Counted from the first letter of the stretch, positions 38,480 through 48,865 are shown. The stretch is 64,000 nt of DNA from Noviluteimonas gilva (GCF_009740395.1 NZ_WOXT01000001.1:62001-126000); one strand, 5' to 3'. A program made the numbers and translations. The notes: a model not told the origin generated them from the sequence alone.

Positions 38480-40588
38480 TTATGCGGAAGCGTAACGCGC
38501 CGCGCCACCGACCCAACGGTCGATGACGCGATCGGCGAGCGCGGGATCGTCGGCGAGCAAGCGGTCGGCGAGTGCGCGCACCTGCGGCAGCATCGCGGCG
38601 TCGCGCACCAGGTCGGCGACGCGGAACGCGGCCAGGCCCGTCTGTTTCGTGCCCAGCAATTCGCCCGGGCCGCGCAGTTGCAGGTCCTTTTCCGCGATCA
38701 CGAAACCGTCGTTGGTTTCGCGCATCGTTTCCAGGCGTTGCTTGGCCATCATCGACAGCGGCGATTGGTAGAGCAGCACGCAAGAAGAGACCGCACTACC
38801 CCGCCCCACCCGTCCGCGCAACTGGTGCAACTGCGAGAGGCCGAGCCGTTCGGCGTTTTCGATGATCATCAGCGAAGCGTTCGGCACGTCGACGCCGACT
38901 TCGATCACGGTCGTCGCCACGAGTAGATCGAGCGCGCCTTCCTTGAACGCGCGCATCGTCGCCTGCTTCTCGGCGGCCTTCATGCGCCCGTGCACAAGCC
39001 CGACGCGCACATGCGGCAACGCGGCGGACAACATTTCGAACGTGGTCTGCGCGGCCTGCGCAATCACTTCATCGGAGTCGTCGATCAGCGTGCAGACCCA
39101 GTACGCCTGGCGCCCTTCCGCGCATGCTGCGCGGATGCGTTCGATCAGTTCGGGCCGGCGATCGCTGCTGAGCGCGACGGTCTGCACCGGCGTTCGGCCC
39201 GGTGGGAGTTCGTCGATCGCGGAGACATCGAGATCGGCGTAGGCCGCCATCGCGAGCGTGCGCGGGATCGGTGTGGCCGTCATGACGAGTTGATGCGGCA
39301 CGCTGTCGCCGCCGGTGCCCTTGTCGCGCAACGCGAGGCGCTGGTGCACACCGAAGCGATGTTGTTCGTCGACGATCGCCAACGCGAGATCGTTGAACGC
39401 CACGCCTTCCTGCATCAACGCATGCGTGCCGACAACGACCTGCGCTTCCCCCGACGCCACCGCCGCGAGCACGCTCGCACGCGCCTTGCCGGTGACCTTG
39501 CCCGCGAGCCACGCGACGCGCACGCCGAGCGGTTCGAGCCAGCCGCGCAGATTCGTCAGATGTTGTTCGGCGAGCAGTTCCGTCGGCGCCATCAACGCCG
39601 CCTGGCGTTTACCTTCGACGGCGAGCATCGCCGCCAACGCAGCGACCACGGTCTTGCCGCTGCCCACGTCGCCCTGCACGAGGCGCAACATCGGATGCGG
39701 CTGAGCGAGATCGTGACGCAACTGCGCATACACACGCGCCTGTGCACCGGTCAGCGCGAACGGCAGCGACTTCTGCAAACGCCCCGCCAGCACGCCCGGC
39801 GAATCGAGTACCGGCGCGCGATGGCGCTGCAAGGCGATGCGCTGACGGCGCAGGCTGAGGTTGTGCGCGAGCAATTCTTCGAGCGCGAGCCGCTGCTGCG
39901 CCGGATGCGTGCCTGCGAGCAAGGCATTGATGTCCGCATCGCGCGGCGGGCGGTGCATCGTCAGCAAGGCATCGCGGAGCGACGGCAGATCGAGTTCCGC
40001 ACGCATAGTCTCCGGCAGCAATTCCAGCGCGTCGGCGTCGGGCAACTTGTCGAGCGCCTGCCCGATCAATTTGCGCAGCGCGCCGGGGCCGATGCCTTCG
40101 ATCGCCGGATACACCGGATCGAGCAATTCACCGAGCGCATCGCCGGCCTCGCCGACCACGCGGTAACTGGGATGCACGATCTCCATGCCCTTCGCACCGG
40201 CGCGCGGCGTGCCGTAGCAGCGCACGCGCGTGCCAGGCGCGAATTGCGCCGCCTGCTGCGCACGAAAATGGAAGAAGCGCAGCACGAGTGTCGACTGCGA
40301 GTCGTCGCCGATAGCCACGCGCAGCGAAGGACGGAAGCGAAACCCGCGATCCACCGCTTCGACGATGCCTTCGATCTGCGCCGGCTGTCCCGGCTTCAAC
40401 GCACGGATCGGCGTGAGCGACGTGCGGTCTTCGTACTGGCGCGGCAAATGCAGCCACAGGTCCTGCAGCGTGAGCAGGCCGCGCGTCGCGAGCTTTTCGG
40501 CCACGCGCGGGCCTACGCCGCCGAGCGACGACAGCGGCGCATCGCCTGCGGCGGCGAATCCGGGGATCGGTCGAGCGACGCGCGCCAC
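38480..40588 (-). CDS. recG: ATP-dependent DNA helicase RecG
   Basis: 702 residues with a GTG start at 40588, 17 bases after the ridA stop; the frame is open further but only by overlapping ridA. Wedge (OB) domain in the first 150 residues (SSLGGVGPRVAEKL, LWLHLPRQYEDRT). Walker A is GDVGSGKTVVA near residue 305, the DExH box is DEQHRFGVHQR near 405, and motif VI is QLRGRVGRG near 580. The C-terminal TRG-like segment is KDLQLRGPGELLGTKQTG. RecG remodels stalled forks and Holliday junctions. It is the last repair gene of the gmk-spoT-ridA-recG line. Confidence 0.95.
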   Translation of the reverse strand: MARVARPIPGFAAAGDAPLSSLGGVGPRVAEKLATRGLLTLQDLWLHLPRQYEDRTSLTPIRALKPGQPAQIEGIVEAVDRGFRFRPSLRVAIGDDSQSTLVLRFFHFRAQQAAQFAPGTRVRCYGTPRAGAKGMEIVHPSYRVVGEAGDALGELLDPVYPAIEGIGPGALRKLIGQALDKLPDADALELLPETMRAELDLPSLRDALLTMHRPPRDADINALLAGTHPAQQRLALEELLAHNLSLRRQRIALQRHRAPVLDSPGVLAGRLQKSLPFALTGAQARVYAQLRHDLAQPHPMLRLVQGDVGSGKTVVAALAAMLAVEGKRQAALMAPTELLAEQHLTNLRGWLEPLGVRVAWLAGKVTGKARASVLAAVASGEAQVVVGTHALMQEGVAFNDLALAIVDEQHRFGVHQRLALRDKGTGGDSVPHQLVMTATPIPRTLAMAAYADLDVSAIDELPPGRTPVQTVALSSDRRPELIERIRAACAEGRQAYWVCTLIDDSDEVIAQAAQTTFEMLSAALPHVRVGLVHGRMKAAEKQATMRAFKEGALDLLVATTVIEVGVDVPNASLMIIENAERLGLSQLHQLRGRVGRGSAVSSCVLLYQSPLSMMAKQRLETMRETNDGFVIAEKDLQLRGPGELLGTKQTGLAAFRVADLVRDAAMLPQVRALADRLLADDPALADRVIDRWVGGAARYASA

Positions 40589-40605
40589 GCGGTGCGTCGG
40601 ATGCG

Positions 40606-40989
40606 TCAGCGCAGGACGAGGATGGCGTCGACTTCGAACTGCGCGCCGCGCGGAAGCCCGGACACCTCGATGGTCGAACGCGCGGGATACGGTGCGTCGA
40701 AATACTCCGACATCACCTGGTTCACGATGGCGAACTGGCCGAGGTCGGTGAGATACAGGCCCAGGCGCACCACATCTTCGAGCGAGGCATCGGCCGCTTC
40801 GCACACCGCCTTGAGGTTGTCGAACGCGCGGCGTGCCTGCGCCTCGACGCCACCTTCGACCAGCAGGCCGGTGGCGGGATCCAGCGCGATCTGGCCGGAG
40901 AGGAACACCATGTCGCCGGCGCGCGTGGCCTGCGAATACGGACCGATGGCCGCGGGCGCGCGGTCGGAATGGATGGGCTGGCGGGGCAT
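40606..40989 (-). CDS. ridA: RidA family enamine/imine deaminase
   Basis: 127 residues. It hydrolyses reactive enamines such as 2-aminoacrylate made by PLP-dependent serine and threonine dehydratases. The N-terminal [11 protein letters not shown] and the catalytic arginine in [11 protein letters not shown] (about residue 105) are conserved. The frame upstream is the wrong-frame shadow of spoT, and ATG at 40989 begins [13 protein letters not shown]. It lies 47 bases after the spoT stop, a common neighbour pair. Confidence 0.95.
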   Translation of the reverse strand: MPRQPIHSDRAPAAIGPYSQATRAGDMVFLSGQIALDPATGLLVEGGVEAQARRAFDNLKAVCEAADASLEDVVRLGLYLTDLGQFAIVNQVMSEYFDAPYPARSTIEVSGLPRGAQFEVDAILVLR

Positions 40990-41036
40990 CGGTGCAGCTC
41001 CGTTCAAATGAAGGCGATGCGCAAGTGTAACGGCCC

Positions 41037-43226
41037 CTACAGGCGCTGCACGCCATGCACCACGTGCAGGCGGCGCACGCGGCGGATCACGTCGGCCAGG
41101 TGCTTGCGGTCGTGCACTTCGATCGAGAAGCGGATGGCGCTGATGTTGCTGTCGCGCTCGACGTATTCCACGCGGTCGATGTTCGACTCGGCCTGCGCGA
41201 TCGCCGCGGCGACCTGCGCGAGCACGCCCGGCCGATTGTCGACTTCGATCTTCAGCGCGGCCTGGTAATCGCCCGTGACTTCGCGATCCCAGCCCACCGG
41301 CACCCAGCGTTCGGGCGACTTGCGCAACTCGACGACGTTCGGGCATTCGATCCGGTGCACCACGATGCCGCGGCCGGCGGTGTGGTAGCCCATGATCTCG
41401 TCGCCCGGAATCGGCAGGCAGCAGTTGGCGAAGGTGATGACCCCGCGCTCCTGCCCGGTGATCAGGATGCGGTCGGTCGAAGGACGGAACAGGCCCGCGG
41501 CGTCGAGCAGCATGTTGTTGTCGGCGACATCGGGCGCGCGGCGCGCGAGGACGTTCGCGACCTGCGACGGCATGCGATTGCCGAGTGCGATGTCGGCGAG
41601 CAGCGCTTCCAGCCGCGGGTAGCGATGCTCGTGCAGATACGATTCCAGGTGCTGCTGCGGCAATCGGTCGAGCGACGTGCCCAGCGTTTCCAGCGAGCGA
41701 TCGAGCATGCGATGGCCAAGCTGCACGGCATCTTCGTGTTCCAGATGCTTGAGCTGGTGGCGGATCGCGGTGCGCGCCTTGCCGGAGACGACGAATTCCA
41801 GCCACTGCGGTTTCGGCGTCGACGACTTGGCGGTGATGATCTCCACCGTCTGCCCGCTCACCAGCTTGGTGCGCAGCGGCACCAGCGCGCGATCCACGCG
41901 CGCGGCAACGGCCTTGTTGCCGACATCGGTGTGCACCGCGTACGCGAAATCGAGCACGGTCGCGTTGCGCGGCAACGAGAGGATCGCGCCCTTCGGCGTG
42001 AACAGGTACACCTCGTCGGGGAACAGATCGACCTTGACGTTCTCGAGGAACTCCAGCGACGAACCGGTCGAGCGCTGCGATTCCACCAGGTTGGCGATCC
42101 ACTGGTGCGCGCGACTCTGCGCACTCGTCGGCGTCTCGCCGCCGTGCTTGTACGACCAGTGCGCCGCGATGCCGCGTTCGGCGATCAGGTCCATTTCTTC
42201 GGTGCGGATCTGCACTTCGATCGGCGAGCCGTAGGGCCCGAACAACACCGTGTGCAGCGACTGGTAACCGTTGGCCTTCGGGATCGCGACGAAATCGCGG
42301 AAGCGCCCGTCCAGCGGCTTGAACGCGGTGTGGACCACGCCCAGCGCGTGGTAACACTCCGGCACGGTGCGCACGACGATGCGGAAGCCGAAGACATCCA
42401 TCACCTGGTCGAGCGTCTTTCCTTCCGCGCGCATCTTGCTGTAGATACTCCACGGCGACTTGATGCGGCCGACCAAGCGGTACGAGAAGCCTTCCTTCGT
42501 CAGGCGCTGCGCGAGGCGCGCCTCGATTTGGGTCAGCGATTCGCGGCGCACGACCGGCTGCATGCGGATGCGCTTTTCGATCACCGCATGCCGCCACGGA
42601 TGCAGGCCGCGGAAGCCGAGATCCTGCAGCTCGGCCTTGATCAGGTTCATGCCCAGGCGCTGCGCGATGGGCGCGTAGATCTCCAGGGTTTCGGTCGCGA
42701 TGCGGCGGCGCGCTTCGACGCTCTGCGCGCCGAGCGTGCGCATGTTGTGCAGGCGGTCGGCGAGCTTGATCAGGATCACGCGCAGGTCGCGCGCCATCGC
42801 CAGCAGCATCTTGCGGAAACTTTCGGCGGCGGCTTCCTGGCGGTCGCGGAATTGGAGCTTGTCCAGCTTGGTGACGCCGTCGACCAGGTCGGCCACCGTT
42901 TCGCCGAACTCCTTGGCGATCGCCAGGCGCGTGAGCGGCGTGTCCTCGATCGTGTCGTGGAGGATCGCGGCGATCAGGGTTTCGACGTCGAGGCGCTCTT
43001 CCGCCAGCACCGTCGCCACCGCGACCGGGTGCGTGATGTAGGGCTCGCCCGACTTGCGCGTCTGGCCCACATGGGCCGCGGCCCCGACGGCCCAGGCCCG
43101 GCGCAGCAGGCCGAGTTGGTCCGACGGGAGATAGGAGGCGGCCTTCTCCAGCGCGAGGACGTACTCGGGGACCACCGGGGTCGACGGCGGTTCGGCGAGC
43201 AGGGGCGCGGGTTCGGGGGAACGCAT
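41037..43226 (-). CDS. spoT: Bifunctional (p)ppGpp synthetase/hydrolase
   Basis: 729 residues. The HD hydrolase domain is intact: ILHDTIEDT near 92, with [10 protein letters not shown] near 155. The synthetase domain has [13 protein letters not shown] (near 260) and [11 protein letters not shown] (near 320), consistent with the bifunctional SpoT type rather than RelA. TGS domain (VYLFTPKG, near 410), a zinc-finger-like part ([11 protein letters not shown]) and a C-terminal ACT domain ([10 protein letters not shown]) follow. It sets ppGpp levels under starvation. Normally rpoZ lies directly upstream; here an inverted outer-membrane gene separates them. Confidence 0.96.
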   Translation of the reverse strand: MRSPEPAPLLAEPPSTPVVPEYVLALEKAASYLPSDQLGLLRRAWAVGAAAHVGQTRKSGEPYITHPVAVATVLAEERLDVETLIAAILHDTIEDTPLTRLAIAKEFGETVADLVDGVTKLDKLQFRDRQEAAAESFRKMLLAMARDLRVILIKLADRLHNMRTLGAQSVEARRRIATETLEIYAPIAQRLGMNLIKAELQDLGFRGLHPWRHAVIEKRIRMQPVVRRESLTQIEARLAQRLTKEGFSYRLVGRIKSPWSIYSKMRAEGKTLDQVMDVFGFRIVVRTVPECYHALGVVHTAFKPLDGRFRDFVAIPKANGYQSLHTVLFGPYGSPIEVQIRTEEMDLIAERGIAAHWSYKHGGETPTSAQSRAHQWIANLVESQRSTGSSLEFLENVKVDLFPDEVYLFTPKGAILSLPRNATVLDFAYAVHTDVGNKAVAARVDRALVPLRTKLVSGQTVEIITAKSSTPKPQWLEFVVSGKARTAIRHQLKHLEHEDAVQLGHRMLDRSLETLGTSLDRLPQQHLESYLHEHRYPRLEALLADIALGNRMPSQVANVLARRAPDVADNNMLLDAAGLFRPSTDRILITGQERGVITFANCCLPIPGDEIMGYHTAGRGIVVHRIECPNVVELRKSPERWVPVGWDREVTGDYQAALKIEVDNRPGVLAQVAAAIAQAESNIDRVEYVERDSNISAIRFSIEVHDRKHLADVIRRVRRLHVVHGVQRL

Positions 43227-43405
43227 GGAGCCAGCCTACGCGTGCGGGCCCAAGGCGGCAAACCGGTGGCGGCGCTGGTGGCACGCAGCCACCAGGGGTG
43301 TGCGAAATCGACCGATCCGCGGCCCGCGATCACGACGATTCAATCACTTGCGGCTGGCACGCGACGTGCGCTTGGAAGGCTTTCGCCTGCTCCCGGACCT
43401 TCGAC

Positions 43406-44197
43406 ATGCGCGTGTTCCGCTCCGCCCTTTTCCTGTCCACCTGCATCGCGGCCCCGGCGTTCGCGCAGGATGCCGACGCCGTGGCCAGGAAGCTCTCCAA
43501 TCCGATCGCCGACCTGGCGAGCGTGCCCTTCCAGTTCAACTTCGAGCGCGGCCTGGGGCCACTCGACGACGGGACGCGCACGCGTCTCAACATCCAACCG
43601 GTGGTGCCCTTCTCGATTGGCGAAGACTGGAACCTGATCTCGCGCACCATCGTGCCGATCATCGAGCAGCACGATCTCGTGCCCGGCACCTCGCAACGCG
43701 GCATCGGCAACGTCACGCAGAGCCTGTTCTTCTCGCCCAAGGCGACGACCGCGAGCGGGTGGACGTGGGGCGTCGGACCGGCGTTCCTGCTGCCGATCGC
43801 AAGCAACGATCTGTTGGGCAGCGATCGCACGGGGGCGGGGCCGACGGCGGTCGCCTTGCGGCAAACGCCGTCCGGCTGGACCTATGGCGGACTGGCCAAC
43901 CACCTGGTGTCGGTCGGCGGCGGAGACGGCAAGGCCTTCAGCGCGACCTTCGTGCAGCCCTTCCTCTCCCGGCGCATCGGCCCGGGGCGGACGCTCTCGG
44001 CGAATGCCGAAGCCACTTACGACTGGAAGGCCAGTCGCTGGACCGTCCCCCTGAACCTCGGCGTGAGCCAGGTGATCCCCGCCAAACGCCAGATGTTCAG
44101 CGTGCAGGGCGGCGTCATGTGGGTGGCGCAGGGGCCGGCCGGCGCACCGGACTGGGGGCTGCGCCTGACGGTGACCCTGCTGTACCCGAAGTCCTGA
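43406..44197 (+). CDS. Outer-membrane beta-barrel protein of the transporter family often labelled neuromedin U
   Basis: 263 residues, signal peptide about 1-18 (FRSALFLSTCIAAPAFA, cleaved before QDADA). The mature part is almost all short beta strands ending in an outer-membrane barrel signature (WGLRLTVTLLYPKS). The conserved phrases ARKLSNPIADLASVPFQFN, SIGEDWNLISRTIVPII and SLFFSPK define a family of uncharacterised barrel proteins in proteobacteria; the database name neuromedin U is an old misannotation. Substrate unknown. It is inverted between rpoZ and spoT. The ATG at 43406 was picked for its signal peptide; the frame is open to 43298. Confidence 0.8.
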   Translation: MRVFRSALFLSTCIAAPAFAQDADAVARKLSNPIADLASVPFQFNFERGLGPLDDGTRTRLNIQPVVPFSIGEDWNLISRTIVPIIEQHDLVPGTSQRGIGNVTQSLFFSPKATTASGWTWGVGPAFLLPIASNDLLGSDRTGAGPTAVALRQTPSGWTYGGLANHLVSVGGGDGKAFSATFVQPFLSRRIGPGRTLSANAEATYDWKASRWTVPLNLGVSQVIPAKRQMFSVQGGVMWVAQGPAGAPDWGLRLTVTLLYPKS

Positions 44198-44202
44198 AAG
44201 CA

Positions 44203-44226
44203 GAAGCCCCGCTTTCGCGGGGCTTC
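44203..44226. terminator. Bidirectional hairpin between the barrel gene and rpoZ
   Basis: Perfect ten-base stem (44203-44212 with 44217-44226), four-base loop, a few bases past the barrel stop and ten bases from the rpoZ stop. No long T run on either side, but strong pairing. Confidence 0.75.
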
Positions 44227-44235
44227 GTCGTGTCT

Positions 44236-44535
44236 TCAGTCGTCGCCCTTGGACATGTCGTCGTCGGCGACCACTTCGGCGGCGGCCCATTCGAGGGCTT
44301 CGCGCTCCTTGCGCTCGCGCTCGGCCTTGTCGACGGCATCGATGTAATCGGTGTCGATCTGACGGGCGGCGATCTCGCGCAGGGCGAGGACCGTGGGCTT
44401 GTCGTTGTTTTCGGAGTTGTCGATGCGGGGCTCGACGCCGTTGGCGAGCTGGCGCGCGCGCTTGGCGGCCATCATCACGAGTTCGAAGCGGTTATCGACC
44501 ACTTCCAGGCAATCTTCGACGGTAATGCGGGCCAT
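44236..44535 (-). CDS. rpoZ: RNA polymerase omega subunit
   Basis: 99 residues. [19 protein letters not shown] and the [11 protein letters not shown] segment are the omega core, and an acidic C-terminal tail follows ([13 protein letters not shown]). It helps assemble beta' and is the site of ppGpp action in proteobacteria, which fits its place near spoT. About 100 bases separate it from gmk. Confidence 0.96.
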   Translation of the reverse strand: MARITVEDCLEVVDNRFELVMMAAKRARQLANGVEPRIDNSENNDKPTVLALREIAARQIDTDYIDAVDKAERERKEREALEWAAAEVVADDDMSKGDD

Positions 44536-44639
44536 GGGGCTCCGGGGCCTTGCGGCCTGGCAGAAACAGAAGGGGCGCGATTGTAGGGGCGCGGCTGCTT
44601 GCGATGCAAGCAGGTTTCTTGGAAATCAGTGAGTTAGGT

Positions 44640-45278
44640 TCACGAACCGGACCCATCGCCCGCCAGCAGGGCGGCGATCAGGGCGCCATGGCGCACCTGC
44701 TGCATCGGCCGGCGCAGGCGGCTTGCCACGAAGATCGCGCACATCTCGGAGACCGCGTCGGCGAAGTGCTCGTTGACGATGACGTAGTCGAACTCGTCGT
44801 AGTGCGACATCTCCTCGCGCGCGGCGGACAGGCGGCGCTGGATCGTCTCCTCGCTGTCCTGCGCGCGCTTGCGCATCCGCTCTTCCAGCGCCTCGCGCGA
44901 GGGCGGCAGGATGAAGACGCTCACCGCCTCCGGCACCTGCTTGCGGACCTGCAGCGCACCCTGCCAGTCGATTTCCAGCAGCACGTCGTGGCCGGCGGCC
45001 AGTTGCGGTTCAACCGACTGTTTCGCCGTCCCCTTCCAGTCGCCATGCACGAGCGCGTGTTCGAAGAAGTCGCCCTTGGCGACCATCTGCTGGAATTGCT
45101 CGGCGCTGACGAAGTGGTAATGCTCGGCGTGCCGCTCGCCCGGGCGCGCGGCGCGCGAGGTGAACGAGATCGACAGGCGGATGTTGCTGTCGCGCGCCAG
45201 GCACGCATTGACGATGCTGGACTTGCCGGCGCCCGAAGGCGCGGCGACCACGAAGAGGGTTCCGCGCATCTGGCTCAT
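44640..45278 (-). CDS. gmk: Guanylate kinase
   Basis: 212 residues. Phosphorylates GMP to GDP with ATP. P-loop APSGAGKSS near residue 15, GMP-binding SFTSRAARPGE near 45, and DWQGALQVRKQ near 105. The ATG at 45278 overlaps the yicC stop (ATGA); an internal ATG nine bases later is possible. The frame to 46733 is a shadow of yicC and rph. Confidence 0.96.
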   Translation of the reverse strand: MSQMRGTLFVVAAPSGAGKSSIVNACLARDSNIRLSISFTSRAARPGERHAEHYHFVSAEQFQQMVAKGDFFEHALVHGDWKGTAKQSVEPQLAAGHDVLLEIDWQGALQVRKQVPEAVSVFILPPSREALEERMRKRAQDSEETIQRRLSAAREEMSHYDEFDYVIVNEHFADAVSEMCAIFVASRLRRPMQQVRHGALIAALLAGDGSGS

Positions 45279-46135
45279 TCGATGTTTTGGATCTGTTCGC
45301 GGATCTGGTCGATCAGCACCTTGAGCTCGACCGCCGCGCCGGAGGTGCGCGCATCGACCGACTTGCTGCCTAGCGTGTTCGCCTCGCGGTTGAATTCCTG
45401 CAGCAGGAAATCGAGGCGACGGCCGACCGGTTCCTTCTGGCCCAGCACGCGCTTGAGTTCGGCGATGTGGCTGTCGAGGCGATCGAGTTCCTCGTCGACA
45501 TCGAGCTTCTGCAGCCCGAGCACGAGTTCCTGTTCGAAGCGGCCGGGATCCACCGGCTGCGCGAGATCGGCCAGGCGCGCTTCGAGTTTCTGCTTGAGCC
45601 CCGCACGAATCGCGGGCACCAGCGTGCGCACGTCGGCGGCGATGCGCGCGATGCCCGCGTTGCGTTCGGAAATCACCGCGGCGAGGTTGGCGCCTTCGCG
45701 TTCGCGCGAGGCGACGAACTCGGCGATCACCTGATCGAGCAGCGAGAGCGCTTCGGCGTGGAGCGCGGCGGTGTCGGTCGCGCGCGTGCCGAGCACGCCG
45801 GGGAATTGCAGCAGTTCGGTGAAGCCGACCTGCATCATCGGAAACTTGGGCAGCATCTCGCGTGCGATGCCCGCGAGTTGCTCGACCACGACCGCGTCCA
45901 CCTGCAAGGTCTCGCCGCCTTCCGGTGCGCGCAGGCGCATGCCGACGTCGACCTTGCCGCGCGAGATCCGCGCGCTGATGCGTTCGCGCAGCGCCGGTTC
46001 CAGCGCGCGCAGGTCGTCGGGCAGGCGGGTGCCGATTTCCAGGAAGCGATGGTTCACCGAGCGCAACTCGCACGACAGCGTGCCCCAGGGGGTCGTGCGT
46101 TCGCCGGAGGCGAAGGCGGTCATGCTGCGGATCAC
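45275..46135 (-). CDS. yicC: YicC family endoribonuclease
   Basis: 286 residues from the GTG at 46135, which aligns with the family N-terminus (VIRSMTAFA, elsewhere MIRSMTAYA). An ATG at 46156 would add seven residues without homology. Conserved segments: RSVNHRFLEIGTRLPDD, RISRGKVDV, and the C-terminal SHIAELKRVLGQKEPVGRRLDFLLQEFNREANTLGSK (quoted as KEPVGRRLDFLLQEFNRE at most). Members cut RNA and have roles in stress. First gene of the yicC-gmk-rpoZ group, divergent from rph. Confidence 0.93.
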   Translation of the reverse strand: MIRSMTAFASGERTTPWGTLSCELRSVNHRFLEIGTRLPDDLRALEPALRERISARISRGKVDVGMRLRAPEGGETLQVDAVVVEQLAGIAREMLPKFPMMQVGFTELLQFPGVLGTRATDTAALHAEALSLLDQVIAEFVASREREGANLAAVISERNAGIARIAADVRTLVPAIRAGLKQKLEARLADLAQPVDPGRFEQELVLGLQKLDVDEELDRLDSHIAELKRVLGQKEPVGRRLDFLLQEFNREANTLGSKSVDARTSGAAVELKVLIDQIREQIQNIE

Positions 46136-46178
46136 AGGGTGTCCAATGAAGTTCATGCCGGGGCGGCGCAGGGGCGGA

Positions 46179-46187
46179 TGGTAATCT
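46179..46187 (+). promoter_or_regulatory. Possible extended -10 of rph
   Basis: TGGTAATCT, an extended -10 with TG one base before TAATCT, ending 35 bases before the rph start, in the 86-base divergent gap with yicC. No good -35 was needed or found. Confidence 0.35.
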
Positions 46188-46221
46188 AGGCGCCCGCCTC
46201 CTGCGTCCCCCCGGAATCCTC

Positions 46222-46950
46222 ATGAGCGTCGTGCGCCCCAGCGGCCGCATGCCCGAACAACTGCGGGCGGTTACCCTCCAGCGCGGCTTCACGCGCCATG
46301 CCGAAGGCTCGGTCCTCGTCTCCTTCGGCGACACGCGCGTGCTGTGCACCGCGAGCATCGACAACAAGGTCCCGCCGTTCCTGCGCGGCAAGGGCGAAGG
46401 CTGGGTCACGGCCGAGTACGGCATGCTCCCGCGCGCCACGCATACCCGCTCCGATCGCGAAGCCGCCCGCGGCAAACAGGGCGGTCGCACGCTCGAAATC
46501 CAGCGCCTGATCGGCCGCGCCTTGCGCGCCTGCGTCGACCGCAGGGCCCTGGGCGAACGCACCATCACGCTCGATTGCGATGTGCTGCAGGCCGACGGCG
46601 GCACGCGCACGGCCGCCATCACCGGTGCGTACGTCGCCCTGGTCGATGCGATCCGCCATCTGCAGCAGCGCCGCGAAATCACGAAAGACCCGATCTTCGG
46701 CGCGGTCGCCGCGGTGTCGGTCGGCATCTTCAACGGCGTGCCGGTGCTCGACCTCGATTACGCCGAGGACAGCAACTGCGACACCGACATGAACGTGGTG
46801 ATGAACGACGGCGGCGGCTTCATCGAACTGCAGGGTACGGCCGAGGGCCACGCCTTCCGTCGCGACGAACTCGATCGCCTGCTCGCGCTGGCCGAAACCG
46901 GCATCGCGGAATTGTTCGCCGCGCAGCGCGAGGCGTTGGCGCAACGGTGA
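46222..46950 (+). CDS. rph: Ribonuclease PH
   Basis: 242 residues. A phosphate-dependent 3'-5' exonuclease that trims tRNA ends. [15 protein letters not shown] is the standard N-terminus. The phosphate- and RNA-binding [16 protein letters not shown] is intact near residue 75, and the [16 protein letters not shown] metal-site region (near 180) is intact too. Full length with no truncation of the C-terminal catalytic part. Its stop overlaps the rdgB GTG. Confidence 0.97.
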   Translation: MSVVRPSGRMPEQLRAVTLQRGFTRHAEGSVLVSFGDTRVLCTASIDNKVPPFLRGKGEGWVTAEYGMLPRATHTRSDREAARGKQGGRTLEIQRLIGRALRACVDRRALGERTITLDCDVLQADGGTRTAAITGAYVALVDAIRHLQQRREITKDPIFGAVAAVSVGIFNGVPVLDLDYAEDSNCDTDMNVVMNDGGGFIELQGTAEGHAFRRDELDRLLALAETGIAELFAAQREALAQR

Positions 46951-47549
46951 ACGATGTGCGCAAGTTGGTGCTGGCAAGCGGCAACAAGGGCAAGCTGGTC
47001 GAACTCCGCGACCTGCTCGCCGACGTCGGCCTGGACCTGCACGCGCAATCCGAATTCGGCGTGCAGGACATCGACGAAACCGGACTGACCTTCGTCGAGA
47101 ACGCGCTGCTCAAGGCACGCCACGCCGCGCGCGAAACCGGCTTGCCGGCACTCGGCGACGATTCGGGCCTGTGCGTCGATGCGCTCGGCGGCGCGCCGGG
47201 TTTGTATTCGGCGCGTTACGCGGGCACGCACGGCGATGCGCAGGCGAACATCGCCAAGTTGCTGGAAACAATGCGCGACGTTCCGGACGCGCAACGCACC
47301 GCGCATTTCCACGCCGTCGTCGTGCTGTTGCGCACGCCCGACGATCCGCAACCGATCATCGCCGAAGGCCGCTGGCCCGGCCGCATCCTGCATGCACCGC
47401 GCGGCGATGGCGGTTTCGGTTACGACCCGGTCTTCCTCGATCCGGTGCTCGCGCGCTCGGCGGCCGAACTCGATGCGGCGACCAAGCACGCGCGCAGTCA
47501 TCGCGGCCTCGCGCTCGCCACGTTGCGCGCGCGCCTGCACGAACTTTGA
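46947..47549 (+). CDS. rdgB: XTP/dITP diphosphatase (non-canonical purine NTP pyrophosphatase)
   Basis: 200 residues with a GTG start overlapping the rph stop (GTGA). It removes dITP, XTP and similar damaged nucleotides. [16 protein letters not shown] at the N-terminus, [24 protein letters not shown] near 75 (quoted by its core [11 protein letters not shown]), and [12 protein letters not shown] near 155 are all family signatures. The longer frame opening inside rph is rejected. The rph-rdgB-hemW order is common in gammaproteobacteria. Confidence 0.96.
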   Translation: MNDVRKLVLASGNKGKLVELRDLLADVGLDLHAQSEFGVQDIDETGLTFVENALLKARHAARETGLPALGDDSGLCVDALGGAPGLYSARYAGTHGDAQANIAKLLETMRDVPDAQRTAHFHAVVVLLRTPDDPQPIIAEGRWPGRILHAPRGDGGFGYDPVFLDPVLARSAAELDAATKHARSHRGLALATLRARLHEL

Positions 47550-47563
47550 TTCCGTAAAACCCG

Positions 47564-48727
47564 ATGTCCCTCGTCACGCCGCCGCTGTCGCTGTACGTCC
47601 ACCTGCCCTGGTGCGTGCGCAAATGTCCGTACTGCGATTTCAATTCGCATGAAAAGCGCGGCGTGCTCCCCTTCGGCGCGTACATCGATGCGCTGATCGC
47701 CGACCTCGACCAAGACCTGCCGCTCGCGTGGGGCCGGGTCGTGCATTCGGTGTTCTTCGGTGGCGGCACGCCGTCGTTGTTTCCGCCCGAAGCCATCGAT
47801 GCGTTCCTGCAACAGGCGAGCGCGCGCCTGCGCTTCGCGCCGGGCTTGGAAATCACGCTCGAAACCAACCCGGGCACGGCCGAACACGGACGCTTCGAAG
47901 GCTATCGGGCCGCGGGCGTGAATCGTTTGAGCTTCGGCATCCAGAGTTTCGACGATGCGTGCCTGCAACGCCTGGGCCGCATCCACGACAGTCGCGAAGC
48001 CGACAGCGCGGTGAAGCTCGCGCAGGACGCGGGCTACGACAACATCAACCTCGACCTGATGTACGCGCTGCCCGAGCAGACGCTGGAGATGGCGGTGTAC
48101 GACGTCGAGCGCGCGCTCGCGCTCCAGCCGGCGCACCTGTCGCACTACCAGCTCACGCTCGAACCCAACACGGTGTTCGCCGCGCGCCCGCCGCAGGGCA
48201 TCCCCGGCCTCGACGAGAGCTGGGACATCCAGGAGGCCTGCCAGGCGCGGATCGCCGAAGCGGGCTTCGCGCACTACGAAGTCTCGGCCTACGCAAAGCC
48301 CGGGCGGCAGTCGCAGCACAACCTCAATTACTGGCGCTTCGGCGATTACCTCGGCATCGGCGCCGGCGCGCACGGCAAGCTCACGCTGGGCGCATCGCAG
48401 GAAGTGCTGCGCCGGTGGAAGGTCAAGCATCCCACCGAGTACCTGGCCAAGGCCGGCACGCCCGGTTCGATCGGCGGCGACGAAACCCTGGCCACGCATC
48501 GCCTGCCCTTCGACTACATGCTCAACGCCCTGCGCTTGCATGAGGGCTTCGGGCTGGATGCATTCGAAGCGCGCACCGGCCTGCCGCGCTCGGCCATCGC
48601 GCCGCAGCTGGAACAGGCGCGCGAACAGGGCTGGCTCACCGTGGATACCGCGGGTCACGTGCGGCCGACCGAGCTGGGCCGGCGCTTCACCAACGACGTC
48701 ATCGAGCTGTTCCTCGCCGACGAGTGA
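47564..48727 (+). CDS. hemW: Radical SAM family haem chaperone HemW
   Basis: 387 residues. The radical SAM cluster is CVRKCPYC (near residue 19-26, CxxxCxxC), followed by FFGGGTPSLF. A C-terminal HemW domain has RLPFDYMLNALRLHEGF. HemW binds haem and passes it to target proteins; it was once annotated as an anaerobic coproporphyrinogen oxidase, but the N-terminal extension of HemN with an extra cysteine is absent. It lies 14 bases after rdgB, so it is likely the third gene of that operon. Confidence 0.95.
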   Translation: MSLVTPPLSLYVHLPWCVRKCPYCDFNSHEKRGVLPFGAYIDALIADLDQDLPLAWGRVVHSVFFGGGTPSLFPPEAIDAFLQQASARLRFAPGLEITLETNPGTAEHGRFEGYRAAGVNRLSFGIQSFDDACLQRLGRIHDSREADSAVKLAQDAGYDNINLDLMYALPEQTLEMAVYDVERALALQPAHLSHYQLTLEPNTVFAARPPQGIPGLDESWDIQEACQARIAEAGFAHYEVSAYAKPGRQSQHNLNYWRFGDYLGIGAGAHGKLTLGASQEVLRRWKVKHPTEYLAKAGTPGSIGGDETLATHRLPFDYMLNALRLHEGFGLDAFEARTGLPRSAIAPQLEQAREQGWLTVDTAGHVRPTELGRRFTNDVIELFLADE

Positions 48728-48828
48728 CGCCCCGGGTCGATGCCCGACCCGCCCCGTCGAATCGCGCCCCCCGGCGACACCGATGCGGCGGCGCAACGCA
48801 AGCATGTGTGGCGGGCGCAACACTGTCG

Positions 48829-48837
48829 TGTTATCTA
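48829..48837 (+). promoter_or_regulatory. Possible extended -10 for the DUF1631 gene
   Basis: TGTTATCTA: TG one base before TATCTA, about 28 bases before the ATG at 48866 in the 138-base gap after hemW. The -35 region is poor. Confidence 0.35.
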
Positions 48838-48865
48838 GCTGTCAATAGCACCGCGCGAGCGACCG

